64,000 nucleotides of DNA from Chloracidobacterium sp. (lineage in GTDB: Bacteria; Acidobacteriota; Blastocatellia; Pyrinomonadales; Pyrinomonadaceae), in assembly GCA_016712045.1 (NCBI GenBank), contig JADJRV010000039.1:1-64000 (forward strand), read 5' to 3'. Below are positions 19,201-26,609 of the stretch, piece by piece; positions within the stretch are counted from its first letter, which is position 1; the number at the start of each line of letters is the position of its first letter. Below the pieces are notes generated by a model. It saw nothing but the letters and a program-made list of their open reading frames with translations, had not been told where the DNA came from and searched no databases. A program made the position numbers and the translations under genes.

Positions 19201-19780
19201 GTTCTTTGCCAATGGGTTTGTCGCACAGCTACCGTCATTTGGGGCAAGCTTTCCGGCATTGCCGACGGGCTTTATTGCGGTCGTCAACACACCGGGCGGC
19301 GGCAATTCGCGTAACATCCGCCGGCCTGACCTGATCGCGGGCGTAAATCCTTATTTGAACAACGACCGCAACTTTATTAACCCGGCGGCGTTTGCTACAC
19401 CGACACCGGGCAATTGGGGCAATCTCGGCAGAAACCAGTTGTCGGGGCCGACATTTCGTCAGATCGATATGATACTCGCAAAGCGTTTTCACATAACGGA
19501 AACGATGAATGTCGAATTCAGGACCGAGGTATTTAATATCTTTAACCAGACGAATTTTGCCAACCCATCGACCACACTGGCGCTTGCTTTGCCGACATTG
19601 ACCTTTAACACAGGAACATCGGTCTATACGGCAAGCACGTCAAACGTGATTCAGCCGGGACAGGCATACACACAATCCGCGGCAGGCTCAACCTTTGGGC
19701 TGCTCCGCTCGACGGTTGGTAGGACCGTTGGGTTGGGATCGAACAGGCAGATCCAGTTTGCCTTTAGGTTTAACTTCTAA
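16202..19780 (+). CDS. Oar-like TonB-dependent outer-membrane receptor with carboxypeptidase-regulatory domain
   Basis: 1192 aa. A signal peptide ends near FIINISAQA. Residues ~32-115 form a CarboxypepD_reg-like domain (GRIAGNVTDANGAVVPGATVTVTN). A plug domain follows (GLPINGRQLSQLYLQAPGG, NFPAEFGTGTGGQISVVTKSG), then a long beta-barrel with typical phrases (FGGSIGGPIIKNKLFFFGSYE, FRTEVFNIFNQTNFANP) and the C-terminal strand NRQIQFAFRFNF, ending in Phe as outer-membrane proteins do. This Oar/SusC-like type is greatly expanded in Acidobacteria and imports glycans, peptides or other large ligands; the ligand cannot be predicted. No SusD partner lies next to it. A terminator follows. Confidence 0.92.
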   Translation: MMKTNRWLRTFTSVSILIFAFIINISAQADQGRIAGNVTDANGAVVPGATVTVTNDLTGEARTVSVKGDGSFMIIALKPAKYSIAASGGTFDTTRKSVEVLVGQELNLDIVLQIKGQSVQVDVVSGEDTIVNTASAGMSANVNQREVEGLPINGRQLSQLYLQAPGGVNSGSGTFSDIRFSGRANNQNVVRYDGVEGTAIIDSSPGNLNGEIPSPFRLQSSLENIQEFRVDSSNFPAEFGTGTGGQISVVTKSGGNQFHGSVFEYMRRTGLDSRNFFDNISPGIAKSPLTLDQFGGSIGGPIIKNKLFFFGSYERYRGRFGLNFVEAAPITDTARLCAPPVGTGTLNCQIGGVNSPNLAFLTAFRSPNAVVIPGATTAAGFEIVQLQANQKTDEKAYAARFDYQWNDLNKIYFRFFRDEGTDIAPEGVSGRVVTISAVPQNGVLGWQSILRKDGTLINEFKVGYNGARTRVNGSAPTVNGVDFSALILNISGSVANTGIAGQGTSSGISIPGGLVRANSATNGRGQPYTPYSLGFIDSLNYIRGNHNFKFGGEVRMIRMYTDRLGGTTYTFSSLANFLTNTLSSVQYLGDVSAASPFNNGLTGQRLAKQEYYIGYGQDEWKIRPGLTLSYGLRYEYYSPLREANNGQVLFDIKAGTLRPSSEAAFKSSNTNFGPRIAMTWSPNQDGAGFFGGGKTVLRGGFGMYYGPGQTEDQIQPIESDRVSSTLTSGALLAFPANLPGIVSNFATNVNNRSYQPRAYSNDYKIPEKIYQYTFSWQQQLPYDITSTVAYVGSQGRNLFLRSVANKIKPGQTTILDGTALPNTFGVVNRTNAGGQVIAVNTIREFSIVSGTNSVQNPYAEVDYKTSGGDDRYNALQLSFQRSSRSGLTMNAQYTFASSYGTSAGSNEARTSAQLDNFEADRGRNNFDVRHTFNISALYHLPFGKGKRFNLDGVANTLLGGWEIGGIANARSGVPVEVLITRPDVVIQCNAPGGCPRGDGTFFANGFVAQLPSFGASFPALPTGFIAVVNTPGGGNSRNIRRPDLIAGVNPYLNNDRNFINPAAFATPTPGNWGNLGRNQLSGPTFRQIDMILAKRFHITETMNVEFRTEVFNIFNQTNFANPSTTLALALPTLTFNTGTSVYTASTSNVIQPGQAYTQSAAGSTFGLLRSTVGRTVGLGSNRQIQFAFRFNF

Positions 19781-19808
19781 AAGGCGGTTTGATCCTGAGA
19801 TCATAAAA

Positions 19809-19832
19809 GAGGCTCGTCAAGAGCCTCCTTTT
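19809..19832 (+). terminator. Intrinsic terminator after the TonB receptor
   Basis: GAGGCTC (19809-19815) pairs with GAGCCTC (19821-19827) over GTCAA, followed by CTTTTTG. The same stem sequence is used again at 20171-20189. Confidence 0.85.
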
Positions 19833-19917
19833 TGTTGTTACTAAATTATTTCGTTTTTGTAACATCTGAGCGGGAAATATGTCGTAAACTATCTTTCGCT
19901 CGGAGGGGAACATCAAA

Positions 19918-20154
19918 ATGAAGAAGAAAAGGCTCGAAGCAAAACTTACCAAGACGAAAAAGAAGCTCGCGAAAACAAAGTCGCAGTTGGACGAAATGTT
20001 ATCGATAATGGAAGCGAGTGGAATGCCCAAGTCAGGATCCAAGTCGGTAGTGGGTGAAAAACCACTACTAAATGCCAAACCGGCACCTAAGGTAGCAAAA
20101 CCTCAAACTTCGCCCACAAAAACCACGAGAACACCCGCTAAGAAAATTGCTTAA
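19918..20154 (+). CDS. Small lysine-rich coiled-coil protein
   Basis: 78 aa. GGAGGGG precedes the ATG. The N-terminal half (KKKRLEAKLTKTKKKLAK, then TKSQLDEMLSIMEASG) has heptad-like leucine spacing and should form a highly basic helix or coiled coil. The C-terminal half is Lys/Pro/Thr-rich and disordered (PAPKVAKPQTSPTKTTRTPA), resembling histone H1-like or nucleoid-associated tails. It is a monocistronic unit between two terminators with the same stem. DNA or RNA binding is only a guess from charge. Confidence 0.65.
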   Translation: MKKKRLEAKLTKTKKKLAKTKSQLDEMLSIMEASGMPKSGSKSVVGEKPLLNAKPAPKVAKPQTSPTKTTRTPAKKIA

Positions 20155-20170
20155 TAGATTTGAATTTCTA

Positions 20171-20196
20171 GAGGCTCATTAAGAGCCTCTTTTTTT
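20171..20196 (+). terminator. Intrinsic terminator after the small basic protein
   Basis: GAGGCTC (20171-20177) pairs with GAGCCTC (20183-20189), loop ATTAA, followed by eight Ts. The T-run reaches the stop codon of the convergent M1-like gene. Confidence 0.85.
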
Positions 20197-22288
20197 ATCT
20201 AGTAGCCGTTGATTTGGGTTCACGCGGATCGTAGGGAGCCGCTTGATATTTTTTGACCGCATCCTGGGCGTTATCGTAATTATCACCCAGATCGGCGGCT
20301 CGTTTATACGCTGCAACCGCACGTGTCCTGTCACCTTTGCCATCGTAGGCGTTGCCCATTTTGATATTTGACCAGACCGAAAGCCAGGCCGGATTAAGGC
20401 TGCCGCTCAAGGCCGCTTTGAAATTGTCGACCGCGACGTCATAGTTTCGCTGTTCGAGAAACAGGAGGCCAAGGTGATAGTAGATCCATGAATTGGATTT
20501 ATCGAGCTTTAGAGCCGCCTCAAATTGCTGCTGTGCTTCAGGATAATTTCCCTCTTTCAACTGCTCAATGCCGCGGCGAGCAATGGACGAAACACGTAGG
20601 TCGGGCGAGATACGCAGCAGCTTATAGCTAGGGTCGATGACGACAGCGATCGGCCGCCCGGTCGATTCGATGTTAAAGTCCGCACTCGTTTCCTGCATAT
20701 CAAGGGTGACGGTTGAGAGGCCAAAATCTCCCTCGGACCGGAGTTGGACATCTACCGGCAGCTTTAGATTGTCGTAATTTTGTTTTACTGTGCCGCGGGT
20801 GACAAATTTGCCTCCGCGCGTCCTGATGATCAGATAATCACTCGTAAATTCCGGTACGCCGGTTCCCTCAACCCAGCGGGCAAAGAAGTAACGTAAGTTT
20901 TCACCGCCTACCCGGGACGAAAGTTTTTCAAAATCGTCGATCGACGCCGATTTGCCGCGATATTCCTGCAAAAAGGTTTTTAATAATTGGTCAAATTTTG
21001 CTGGGTTTAATGTGTCGCGGAGCAGTTTGAAAACGAACGCCCCTTTGGCGTACATGATGTATTGATAGGCGCTGCTCTGATCATCGAGATCTTTTGGTGC
21101 ACGCAGCAACGACGATGTTTGCTCAAATGTGAGCGATTTTTCTAGCAACTCGCGGCGTATCGCATCGAGCTTTGCTCCGTCCAACTTACTCTCACGTAAC
21201 GTGAACGCGCTGTATTCGGCCAACCCCTGCGACAACCAAGCATCGTCAAACGATTTGAGCCCGACGGTCAGTCCCCACCATTGAAAAGCGGCCTCACGCT
21301 GGAGACGTTCGACGGTGACATCGCGGGCCTCTTCGAACTGGCGGTTGGCGATAAAGAGCATCCCTGTCGACGAATAAAAATCGAGACTGTCGTCATCGAT
21401 CTGAGCGACGATCAGACGCGTGCCGCTGGCGGGTGCTCCAAAGCGTTTTGTATAAAAATCGAGCGCCGTGCCGAGCGTTTCCGCATATTTCGCGACGTTG
21501 GCGTCGTTGCCGGGCCTTGCCAAAAACTGGATGTCATAATCAGCAATACGCAGCGTTTTGGCCGCATACTTGCCGTAGGCAAAGTTACCGATCAGAGCCG
21601 GTGTCGATTGCACAAAACGCGATTTAGTGCCGGTCGTCGTGACCGGAACGGTACTGTAACCCGTCAGAGTGAGCCCCCCTGGAATTGCAATACTAATGTC
21701 TGATGTCGCTGGGTCGGCGGCATAATCGTGAAACGGAAACCAGCGTGCCGCGTACATCAGATAGCCCTGATTGTCGCCGATGTAAGCAAGCCGTTTGTTG
21801 AGCAGTGGCCCGCCCGCAGGCAGATCGAGGATGCCGTTGTATTTGAAACGCAGCGTGATCGGCATTCCTTTTACGACATTTTCACCCAGGTCAATACGCA
21901 CATGCGGGCCGAGGTCGGTACTCGCCGATTGGTCCTGAATAAACGTGACCTGTGGAGCTGACGGCGTCACTGGTTTTGGTGTCGGACGAACTGCGGGCTT
22001 CGTCTGAACCGCAGGCGTTGTCGGCATCATGCCGCCGCCGATACGTGTAACGGAATCGACCTTTAGGCTGCCGTTTAGCTCAAATGAGACCGAGCGAGTG
22101 TCCTCGAGCGGCGTAAATGTGACATCGACGGTCGCGTTGATCTTGCGTTCCGTGGGCATGAGCGACACGTCCATCACATAATTTGTGACGTCAAACGGCG
22201 TTCTTTTTACTTGTTGGGCGATGGCCGGCAGCGTGAACAGCGACGCAACGGCGGCTATTTTGACGAGGTGAGTAATAAACTTTTTCAT
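20195..22288 (-). CDS. M1 aminopeptidase-like protein with lost zinc site, C-terminal TPRs
   Basis: 697 aa from MKKFITHLVK, chosen because it opens a normal signal peptide (to LPAIAQ); an upstream in-frame TTG at 22318 would add 10 residues. The body follows the M1 layout: an N-terminal beta domain, a Pro-rich linker (PAVRPTPKPVTPSAP), then the catalytic-domain segment. Where active enzymes have HExxH-QWFG and WLNEG, this protein has REAAFQWWG and WLSQGLAEYSAF. Both zinc-binding His and the ligand Glu are therefore replaced, and it is unlikely to be a zinc peptidase. From residue ~575 TPR repeats follow (NSWIYYHLGLLFLEQRNYDVA). Probably a periplasmic scaffold or binding protein. Confidence 0.8.
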   Translation of the reverse strand: MKKFITHLVKIAAVASLFTLPAIAQQVKRTPFDVTNYVMDVSLMPTERKINATVDVTFTPLEDTRSVSFELNGSLKVDSVTRIGGGMMPTTPAVQTKPAVRPTPKPVTPSAPQVTFIQDQSASTDLGPHVRIDLGENVVKGMPITLRFKYNGILDLPAGGPLLNKRLAYIGDNQGYLMYAARWFPFHDYAADPATSDISIAIPGGLTLTGYSTVPVTTTGTKSRFVQSTPALIGNFAYGKYAAKTLRIADYDIQFLARPGNDANVAKYAETLGTALDFYTKRFGAPASGTRLIVAQIDDDSLDFYSSTGMLFIANRQFEEARDVTVERLQREAAFQWWGLTVGLKSFDDAWLSQGLAEYSAFTLRESKLDGAKLDAIRRELLEKSLTFEQTSSLLRAPKDLDDQSSAYQYIMYAKGAFVFKLLRDTLNPAKFDQLLKTFLQEYRGKSASIDDFEKLSSRVGGENLRYFFARWVEGTGVPEFTSDYLIIRTRGGKFVTRGTVKQNYDNLKLPVDVQLRSEGDFGLSTVTLDMQETSADFNIESTGRPIAVVIDPSYKLLRISPDLRVSSIARRGIEQLKEGNYPEAQQQFEAALKLDKSNSWIYYHLGLLFLEQRNYDVAVDNFKAALSGSLNPAWLSVWSNIKMGNAYDGKGDRTRAVAAYKRAADLGDNYDNAQDAVKKYQAAPYDPREPKSTATR

Positions 22289-22375
22289 GTCGAGTTTCAG
22301 CAAATACTGTCCGATCAAATGTGCTCTCTTAGGATGTGCGCAAATCCTAAATCGTTTGCTTTTTGCGCGGGTTTG

Positions 22376-22672
22376 TTAATTGTCGCGGTAAAAATCGACC
22401 GAAATAGCCTTTTCCGCCAATTGTCTCCCAAACGCGGCAACCGCCTGATGCTCAGGATGATCGGTATAAGCATCGAGAGCGACCCTATCCGGAAATGTCG
22501 CGACGAGCCCCGTATCGAACGAGCGGTCGAGATGCAAAACGTCAGCACCGACATCAAACGAGACGATCTCAGGGATCACGCCGGTAAGCGCTTTTAGTCG
22601 GTCACGGTGGTCTTCGCGTGCGGCTTCGTCCGTTTCGGGTTTATATTTCCAGCAGACAATATGGATGAGCAT
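22376..22672 (-). CDS. Dabb (stress-responsive alpha/beta barrel) domain protein
   Basis: 98 aa from MLIHIVCWKYKPETDE, the characteristic first strand of the dimeric alpha/beta-barrel (Dabb) family; an in-frame start 27 nt upstream is less likely. Other hallmarks are the middle 'IVSFDVGADVLHLDRSFDTGLVATF' region and DAYTDHPEHQAVAAF with the conserved YxxHPxH. Members occur in stress-induced proteins and some cyclases; no specific function can be assigned. A 58-nt gap separates it from the upstream end of the M1-like gene on the same strand. Confidence 0.85.
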   Translation of the reverse strand: MLIHIVCWKYKPETDEAAREDHRDRLKALTGVIPEIVSFDVGADVLHLDRSFDTGLVATFPDRVALDAYTDHPEHQAVAAFGRQLAEKAISVDFYRDN

Positions 22673-22766
22673 CAATGTATTTTCGCATAATCCGGCCAAT
22701 TTAATTAACCTTGGATAAGTTCTCTGAAACCGTTGTTGATGGATAGACGAAATACTAACTAACTAT

Positions 22767-23927
22767 ATGTATAAAGAATTTATCGCACCCCTCGAAGACC
22801 TCGCTGCAACCGCCCTCGACGGCATAGCGGGCCTTTTAGGAAATACCGGAAAAAGTCTCAGCGGACCGCCGTCCGACGGCAAGGTGATCTTGCCCAATGA
22901 TCTGTTTGCTCAGCCCGATGTGCAGACCGAATGGTGGTACTACACGGGCCATTGCAAGAGCGAGAGCGGAAAAGAATTTGGCTTTGAGCTTGTATTTTTC
23001 AAACGCCGGACTGACCTCGACCGGATCGGTATCGTGCCGATGACCGTGCTTGCAAACCCGATGTATTTTGCCCATTTTGCGATATCGGATATCGACGAGC
23101 AAAAGTTTCGCTATGAGCATATCCGTAGTTTCAACAAGCCTTTTGACGTGCCGGTTTCGATGAATGAGACGGCGTGTGACATACGCTTGGGCGACTGGTC
23201 GCTGCGTGAGGTTGCTGGTAAGCATATCCTGCACGGCACGCTTGAGGGCGGTTATGTTTTCGACGCCGTGCTCGAATCGGACAAACCTTTGGTTTTGAAT
23301 GGAGATGGCGGCATCACACGCAAAAAAGACGGTTCGTCAAAGCATTTTTCCTACACACGGATGAATGTCAGCGGGCAAACATCGACCGATGGTCATGTCG
23401 AGAAATTTACCGGCTCGGCTTGGATGGACCGCGAATACGGCATTTGGGGCCCGGGCAACTGGGATTGGTTTAGCATACAATTTGACGACGATACTGAGCT
23501 GATGATCTATCAGTTTAGCGGGGAGGCGGATGAGCTGGCCGGGGCTTCGACCGGCACGTTTGTCGACCGCGATGGAGCTTGTAAATATCTTGAGCGAAAA
23601 GATTACGAGATAGAGGTATTATCCACTTGGACGAGCGAAAAAACCGGAGCAGAATATCCGAGCAGATGGAAAGTCAGTGTCGAGAGTTTAGGTATTGATA
23701 TTGAGATCGCCGCGCTGATCGCGGACCAAGAACTGGACACGCGCGGTACGACAATGATCGTTTACTGGGAAGGTGCGTGTAAGGTTTCCGGGAGCAAGGA
23801 CGGCAGCAGCATAAGCGGCAAGGCGTATGTCGAACTTGTCGGTTACGACCTGTCGCATGAACACGCGGGTCTAGGAGATTTTTTGTTTGGCAGTAAGTTT
23901 GGCGAACTAACAGCCATGTTTGGCTAA
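22767..23927 (+). CDS. Lipocalin-like CrtC/AttH family protein
   Basis: 386 aa, no clear signal peptide. The family signature is QTEWWYYTGHCKSESGKEFGF near residues 53-73, followed by ELVFFKRR, and then GSAWMDREYG and NWDWFSIQFDDDTELMIYQF. This pattern belongs to the superfamily that includes carotenoid 1,2-hydratase (CrtC) and AttH, two joined lipocalin-like barrels. No carotenoid genes are nearby, so the hydratase reaction is not implied. Its stop overlaps the convergent SRPBCC gene by 4 nt. Confidence 0.8.
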   Translation: MYKEFIAPLEDLAATALDGIAGLLGNTGKSLSGPPSDGKVILPNDLFAQPDVQTEWWYYTGHCKSESGKEFGFELVFFKRRTDLDRIGIVPMTVLANPMYFAHFAISDIDEQKFRYEHIRSFNKPFDVPVSMNETACDIRLGDWSLREVAGKHILHGTLEGGYVFDAVLESDKPLVLNGDGGITRKKDGSSKHFSYTRMNVSGQTSTDGHVEKFTGSAWMDREYGIWGPGNWDWFSIQFDDDTELMIYQFSGEADELAGASTGTFVDRDGACKYLERKDYEIEVLSTWTSEKTGAEYPSRWKVSVESLGIDIEIAALIADQELDTRGTTMIVYWEGACKVSGSKDGSSISGKAYVELVGYDLSHEHAGLGDFLFGSKFGELTAMFG

Positions 23928-24379
23928 TCTTCGTTTGATTCGCACCATTTACGCGTCACTTCGTGGCGGTGGTCGAACATCTTTTCGAGCTTGGGCACAA
24001 CAGCAAACGGTGCGGCGAGCGTACCTAAAAACCACATTGGCGGCTCGTATTCGACCTCGTCCCGCAACATTGCTCCGTCGGCGTGCGGCGTAATGATATG
24101 GCGGTGCCGCCAGTTTTTGAACGGGCCGGAGACTTGCGTGTCCTCAAACATCCGCTGCGGTTCAAACGCGGTGTGCTCAGCGACCCATCGAACAGTTATC
24201 AACCCAAGTATTTTTGTATCAAAGATCGCCTGCGAGCCAATTACCGAGATGTCGGCTTTTTGGATGATCGTGGCGTCTTCCCACGGCGGCATCAGCCGCT
24301 CGAAAGCGTCCGGCAATTCATGAAAAGCGAAAACCCGCTCGGGCGACGCTTTGAACACACTTTCTTTTACAAATCTCAT
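23924..24379 (-). CDS. SRPBCC family protein (cyclase/dehydrase-like)
   Basis: 151 aa from MRFVKESVFKASPERVFAFH, the standard SRPBCC opening; an in-frame start 18 nt upstream is possible. Later features, MPPWEDATII, TVRWVAEHT and SGPFKNWRHRHII with EYEPP, match the YfcH-associated or 'CPBP'-type ligand-binding proteins. It has a helix-grip fold of unknown ligand. It lies divergently from the MFS transporter gene. Confidence 0.82.
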   Translation of the reverse strand: MRFVKESVFKASPERVFAFHELPDAFERLMPPWEDATIIQKADISVIGSQAIFDTKILGLITVRWVAEHTAFEPQRMFEDTQVSGPFKNWRHRHIITPHADGAMLRDEVEYEPPMWFLGTLAAPFAVVPKLEKMFDHRHEVTRKWCESNED

Positions 24380-24418
24380 TATTATTGACCTTAGCACACG
24401 CGGATATTGGATTTACCT

Positions 24419-24447
24419 TTGAAATTGGAGCGGGAAACTGCTTTAAT
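24419..24447 (+). promoter_or_regulatory. Predicted promoter of the MFS transporter gene
   Basis: TTGAAA (24419-24424), a 17-base spacer and TTTAAT (24442-24447) fit the sigma70 consensus well. The expected start point, about 24453-24456, lies only a few bases before the ATG at 24460, and no ribosome site is visible, so the mRNA may be nearly leaderless. Confidence 0.55.
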
Positions 24448-24459
24448 ACCTCAAATCAT

Positions 24460-25984
24460 ATGAAAGAAGCCGCAACCGACCTCGGAGCGATCTATAACGA
24501 CGAGATCTCAAAAGCAAAGATCTGGCAGGTCATTGGTGCGTCCGCCGTCGGGACGATGATCGAATGGTACGACTTTTATATTTTCGGCAGCCTGGCGACA
24601 GTCATCGCACCGCTTTTTTACCCGCCTGGAAAATCAGACATTTGCGTACATCGCCTATCTCGCTACATTTGCGGTCGGGTTTGTCGTTCGGCCATTCGGC
24701 GCGTTGTTTTTCGGGCGAATCGGCGACATTGTAGGGCGAAAATATGCGTTTCTCGTCACGCTTTTGATCATGGGCGGAGCGACCGCGGTGATCGGCTTTT
24801 TACCGACATACTCGCAGATCGGTATTGCGGCGCCAATAATTTTGCTGTTGATTCGCGTGTTGCAAGGGCTTGCTCTTGGCGGCGAATACGGAGGAGCGGC
24901 TGTCTATGTCGCGGAACACGTTCCCGATAACCGTCGCGGATTTTACACCTCGTTTATTCAGATCACGGCAACGCTAGGGTTATTTTTATCGCTGGCGGTC
25001 ATTTTAGCGGCGCAGAACACCATGAGTCCTGAGCAGTTTGGCGGCAAAGCCGACGGCATCGGCGGCTGGCGAATACCGTTTCTTATCTCGATCGCTCTCG
25101 TCGGCGTTTCGCTCTATATACGTTTGAGGATGAAAGAATCGCCGATATTTGAACAGCTAAAAAGCAGCGGGATGCGTTCGGCAAATCCTCTGATCGAGGC
25201 ATTTACGAAATGGGAAAATCTGAAGATAGTGCTCATCTCGCTATTCGGAGCGACCGCCGGACAGGGCGTCGTTTGGTACACCGGACAGTTTTACGCGCTG
25301 TTTTATCTGCAATCGATACTTAATGTAAACGCGACCTCGGCAAACTACATCATCGCGATCGCACTGCTTTTAGGAATGCCGTTTTTTGTTTTCTTTGGCT
25401 GGTTGAGTGATCGCCTCGGCCGTAAATGGATAATCATCGCCGGATGTGTACTGGCTGTTTGTACCTATCTGCCGATCTACAAAGCGATGCAATCCGTCGC
25501 CGGATCCAATGTTGTGACCGCTACCTCACAAAAAGACCCTGTGACCGGAGCTATTAAACTAACGCCGCAATCGGTTGACGAAAGCGGCATTATCACCTCG
25601 TCGCCAAAAGTTTTGCCTTACACATCGTTTGGCGATCTGACCTCAAACCGGACGGCTTGGGCCCTGATCATGCTCATATTTATTCAGGTGATATGGGTCA
25701 CGATGGTGTATGGTCCGATCGCAGCGTATCTGGTTGAGGCGTTTCCGGCGAAGATCCGATACACCGCTCTATCGCTGCCATATCACATCGGGAACGGAGT
25801 TTTCGGCGGGCTACTGCCGTTGATCGGCCTATCCGTTATCGCGCAAACCGGCAATATTTATGCGGGGCTTTATTATCCGATGATCGTTGCGGGAATAACT
25901 GCAGTTGTCGGGGCTATCTTCTTAAAAGAAACGCACGGGCACAAGATCTGGGCAGAGATTGATCGTAAGGAAAATGGCATCTAA
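24460..25984 (+). CDS. MFS transporter, metabolite:H+ symporter (ProP-like) type, with a +1 frameshift
   Basis: About 507 aa with 12 predicted helices. IWQVIGASAVGTMIEWYDFYIFG is the start of the metabolite:H+ symporter family (ProP, ShiA, KgtP); FGRIGDIVGRKYAF is the loop 2-3 signature and GWLSDRLGRKWI its second-half copy. Between helices 8 and 9 lies an unusual polar insert of ~60 residues (ATSQKDPVTGAIKLTPQSVD...). The frame shifts at the AAAA run 24630-24633; removing one A restores YPPGNQTFAYIAYLATFAVG. The substrate is likely an organic acid or osmolyte. Its 3' end overlaps the DUF4272 gene by 11 nt. Confidence 0.87.
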
Positions 25985-26609
25985 CGACGCTCTTAGACGA
26001 AAACAACGATCCGAAGCTATTCTTCGCGAAGAAGGAGTTCCGATTCTTGCTAACTTGCCGACCGTTGAGGACGAATCATCGGTACGCTTTCGTTCGCTCG
26101 AAGAGGTTGCTTGGAGAACGATGGCCTTGAACGTTGTAGCCGTAAAAGGAGAGGGACTCGATCAGACACGGGTGTTGGAAATTGTGGAGCAGTACCAACT
26201 TGCGGCAAGGTTTACCCCAAAAGAAACGAAATTTATCTTTGATTCTTCACCCACCGACCACCAACGAATTCAATTTTCTTGGCGTTACGAGGCGTATTGG
26301 GTCTTGCTTTGGGCCTTGAATTATGTCGAAAAACTTGAACGGCCGGATGCAGTTTGCGACGTAGAAAGAGGGGTTCAAATCATGGTTGATCGCACCTCGA
26401 TTGCATTTATAGCGGAAGCAAAGCTCCGAACCGCCGTAGAGATCTTAGACGCAACGGATTTGATCTATCGTTATGACTGGGCTTGCGTTGATGCAAGACT
26501 AAACGACAGAATCATCCCAGCCGGACTTAATCCCAGCGTAGTAGCGGAACGTCATCCGCCTCCGGCCGGGGGGCGGGGGCGCTTGAGCGATGTATCAACG
26601 GACACCTAA
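25974..26609 (+). CDS. DUF4272 domain protein with an odd GC-rich 3' end
   Basis: 211 aa from MASNDALRRKQRSEAILREEG; AAGGA precedes this ATG, which overlaps the MFS stop. RSLEEVAWRTMALNVVAVKGEG, FTPKETKFIF and WRYEAYWVLLWALNYVEKLE with DAVCDV are typical of DUF4272, a widespread family without known function. At the end, family members usually keep ERHxALNWL before a DDVSTDT-like tail. Here the segment reads ERHPPPAGGRGRLSDVSTDT, encoded by a very GC-rich stretch (26550-26590) unlike the rest. That suggests a small replacement or an assembly artefact. Stops overlap the convergent decarboxylase by 4 nt. Confidence 0.75.
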   Translation: MASNDALRRKQRSEAILREEGVPILANLPTVEDESSVRFRSLEEVAWRTMALNVVAVKGEGLDQTRVLEIVEQYQLAARFTPKETKFIFDSSPTDHQRIQFSWRYEAYWVLLWALNYVEKLERPDAVCDVERGVQIMVDRTSIAFIAEAKLRTAVEILDATDLIYRYDWACVDARLNDRIIPAGLNPSVVAERHPPPAGGRGRLSDVSTDT

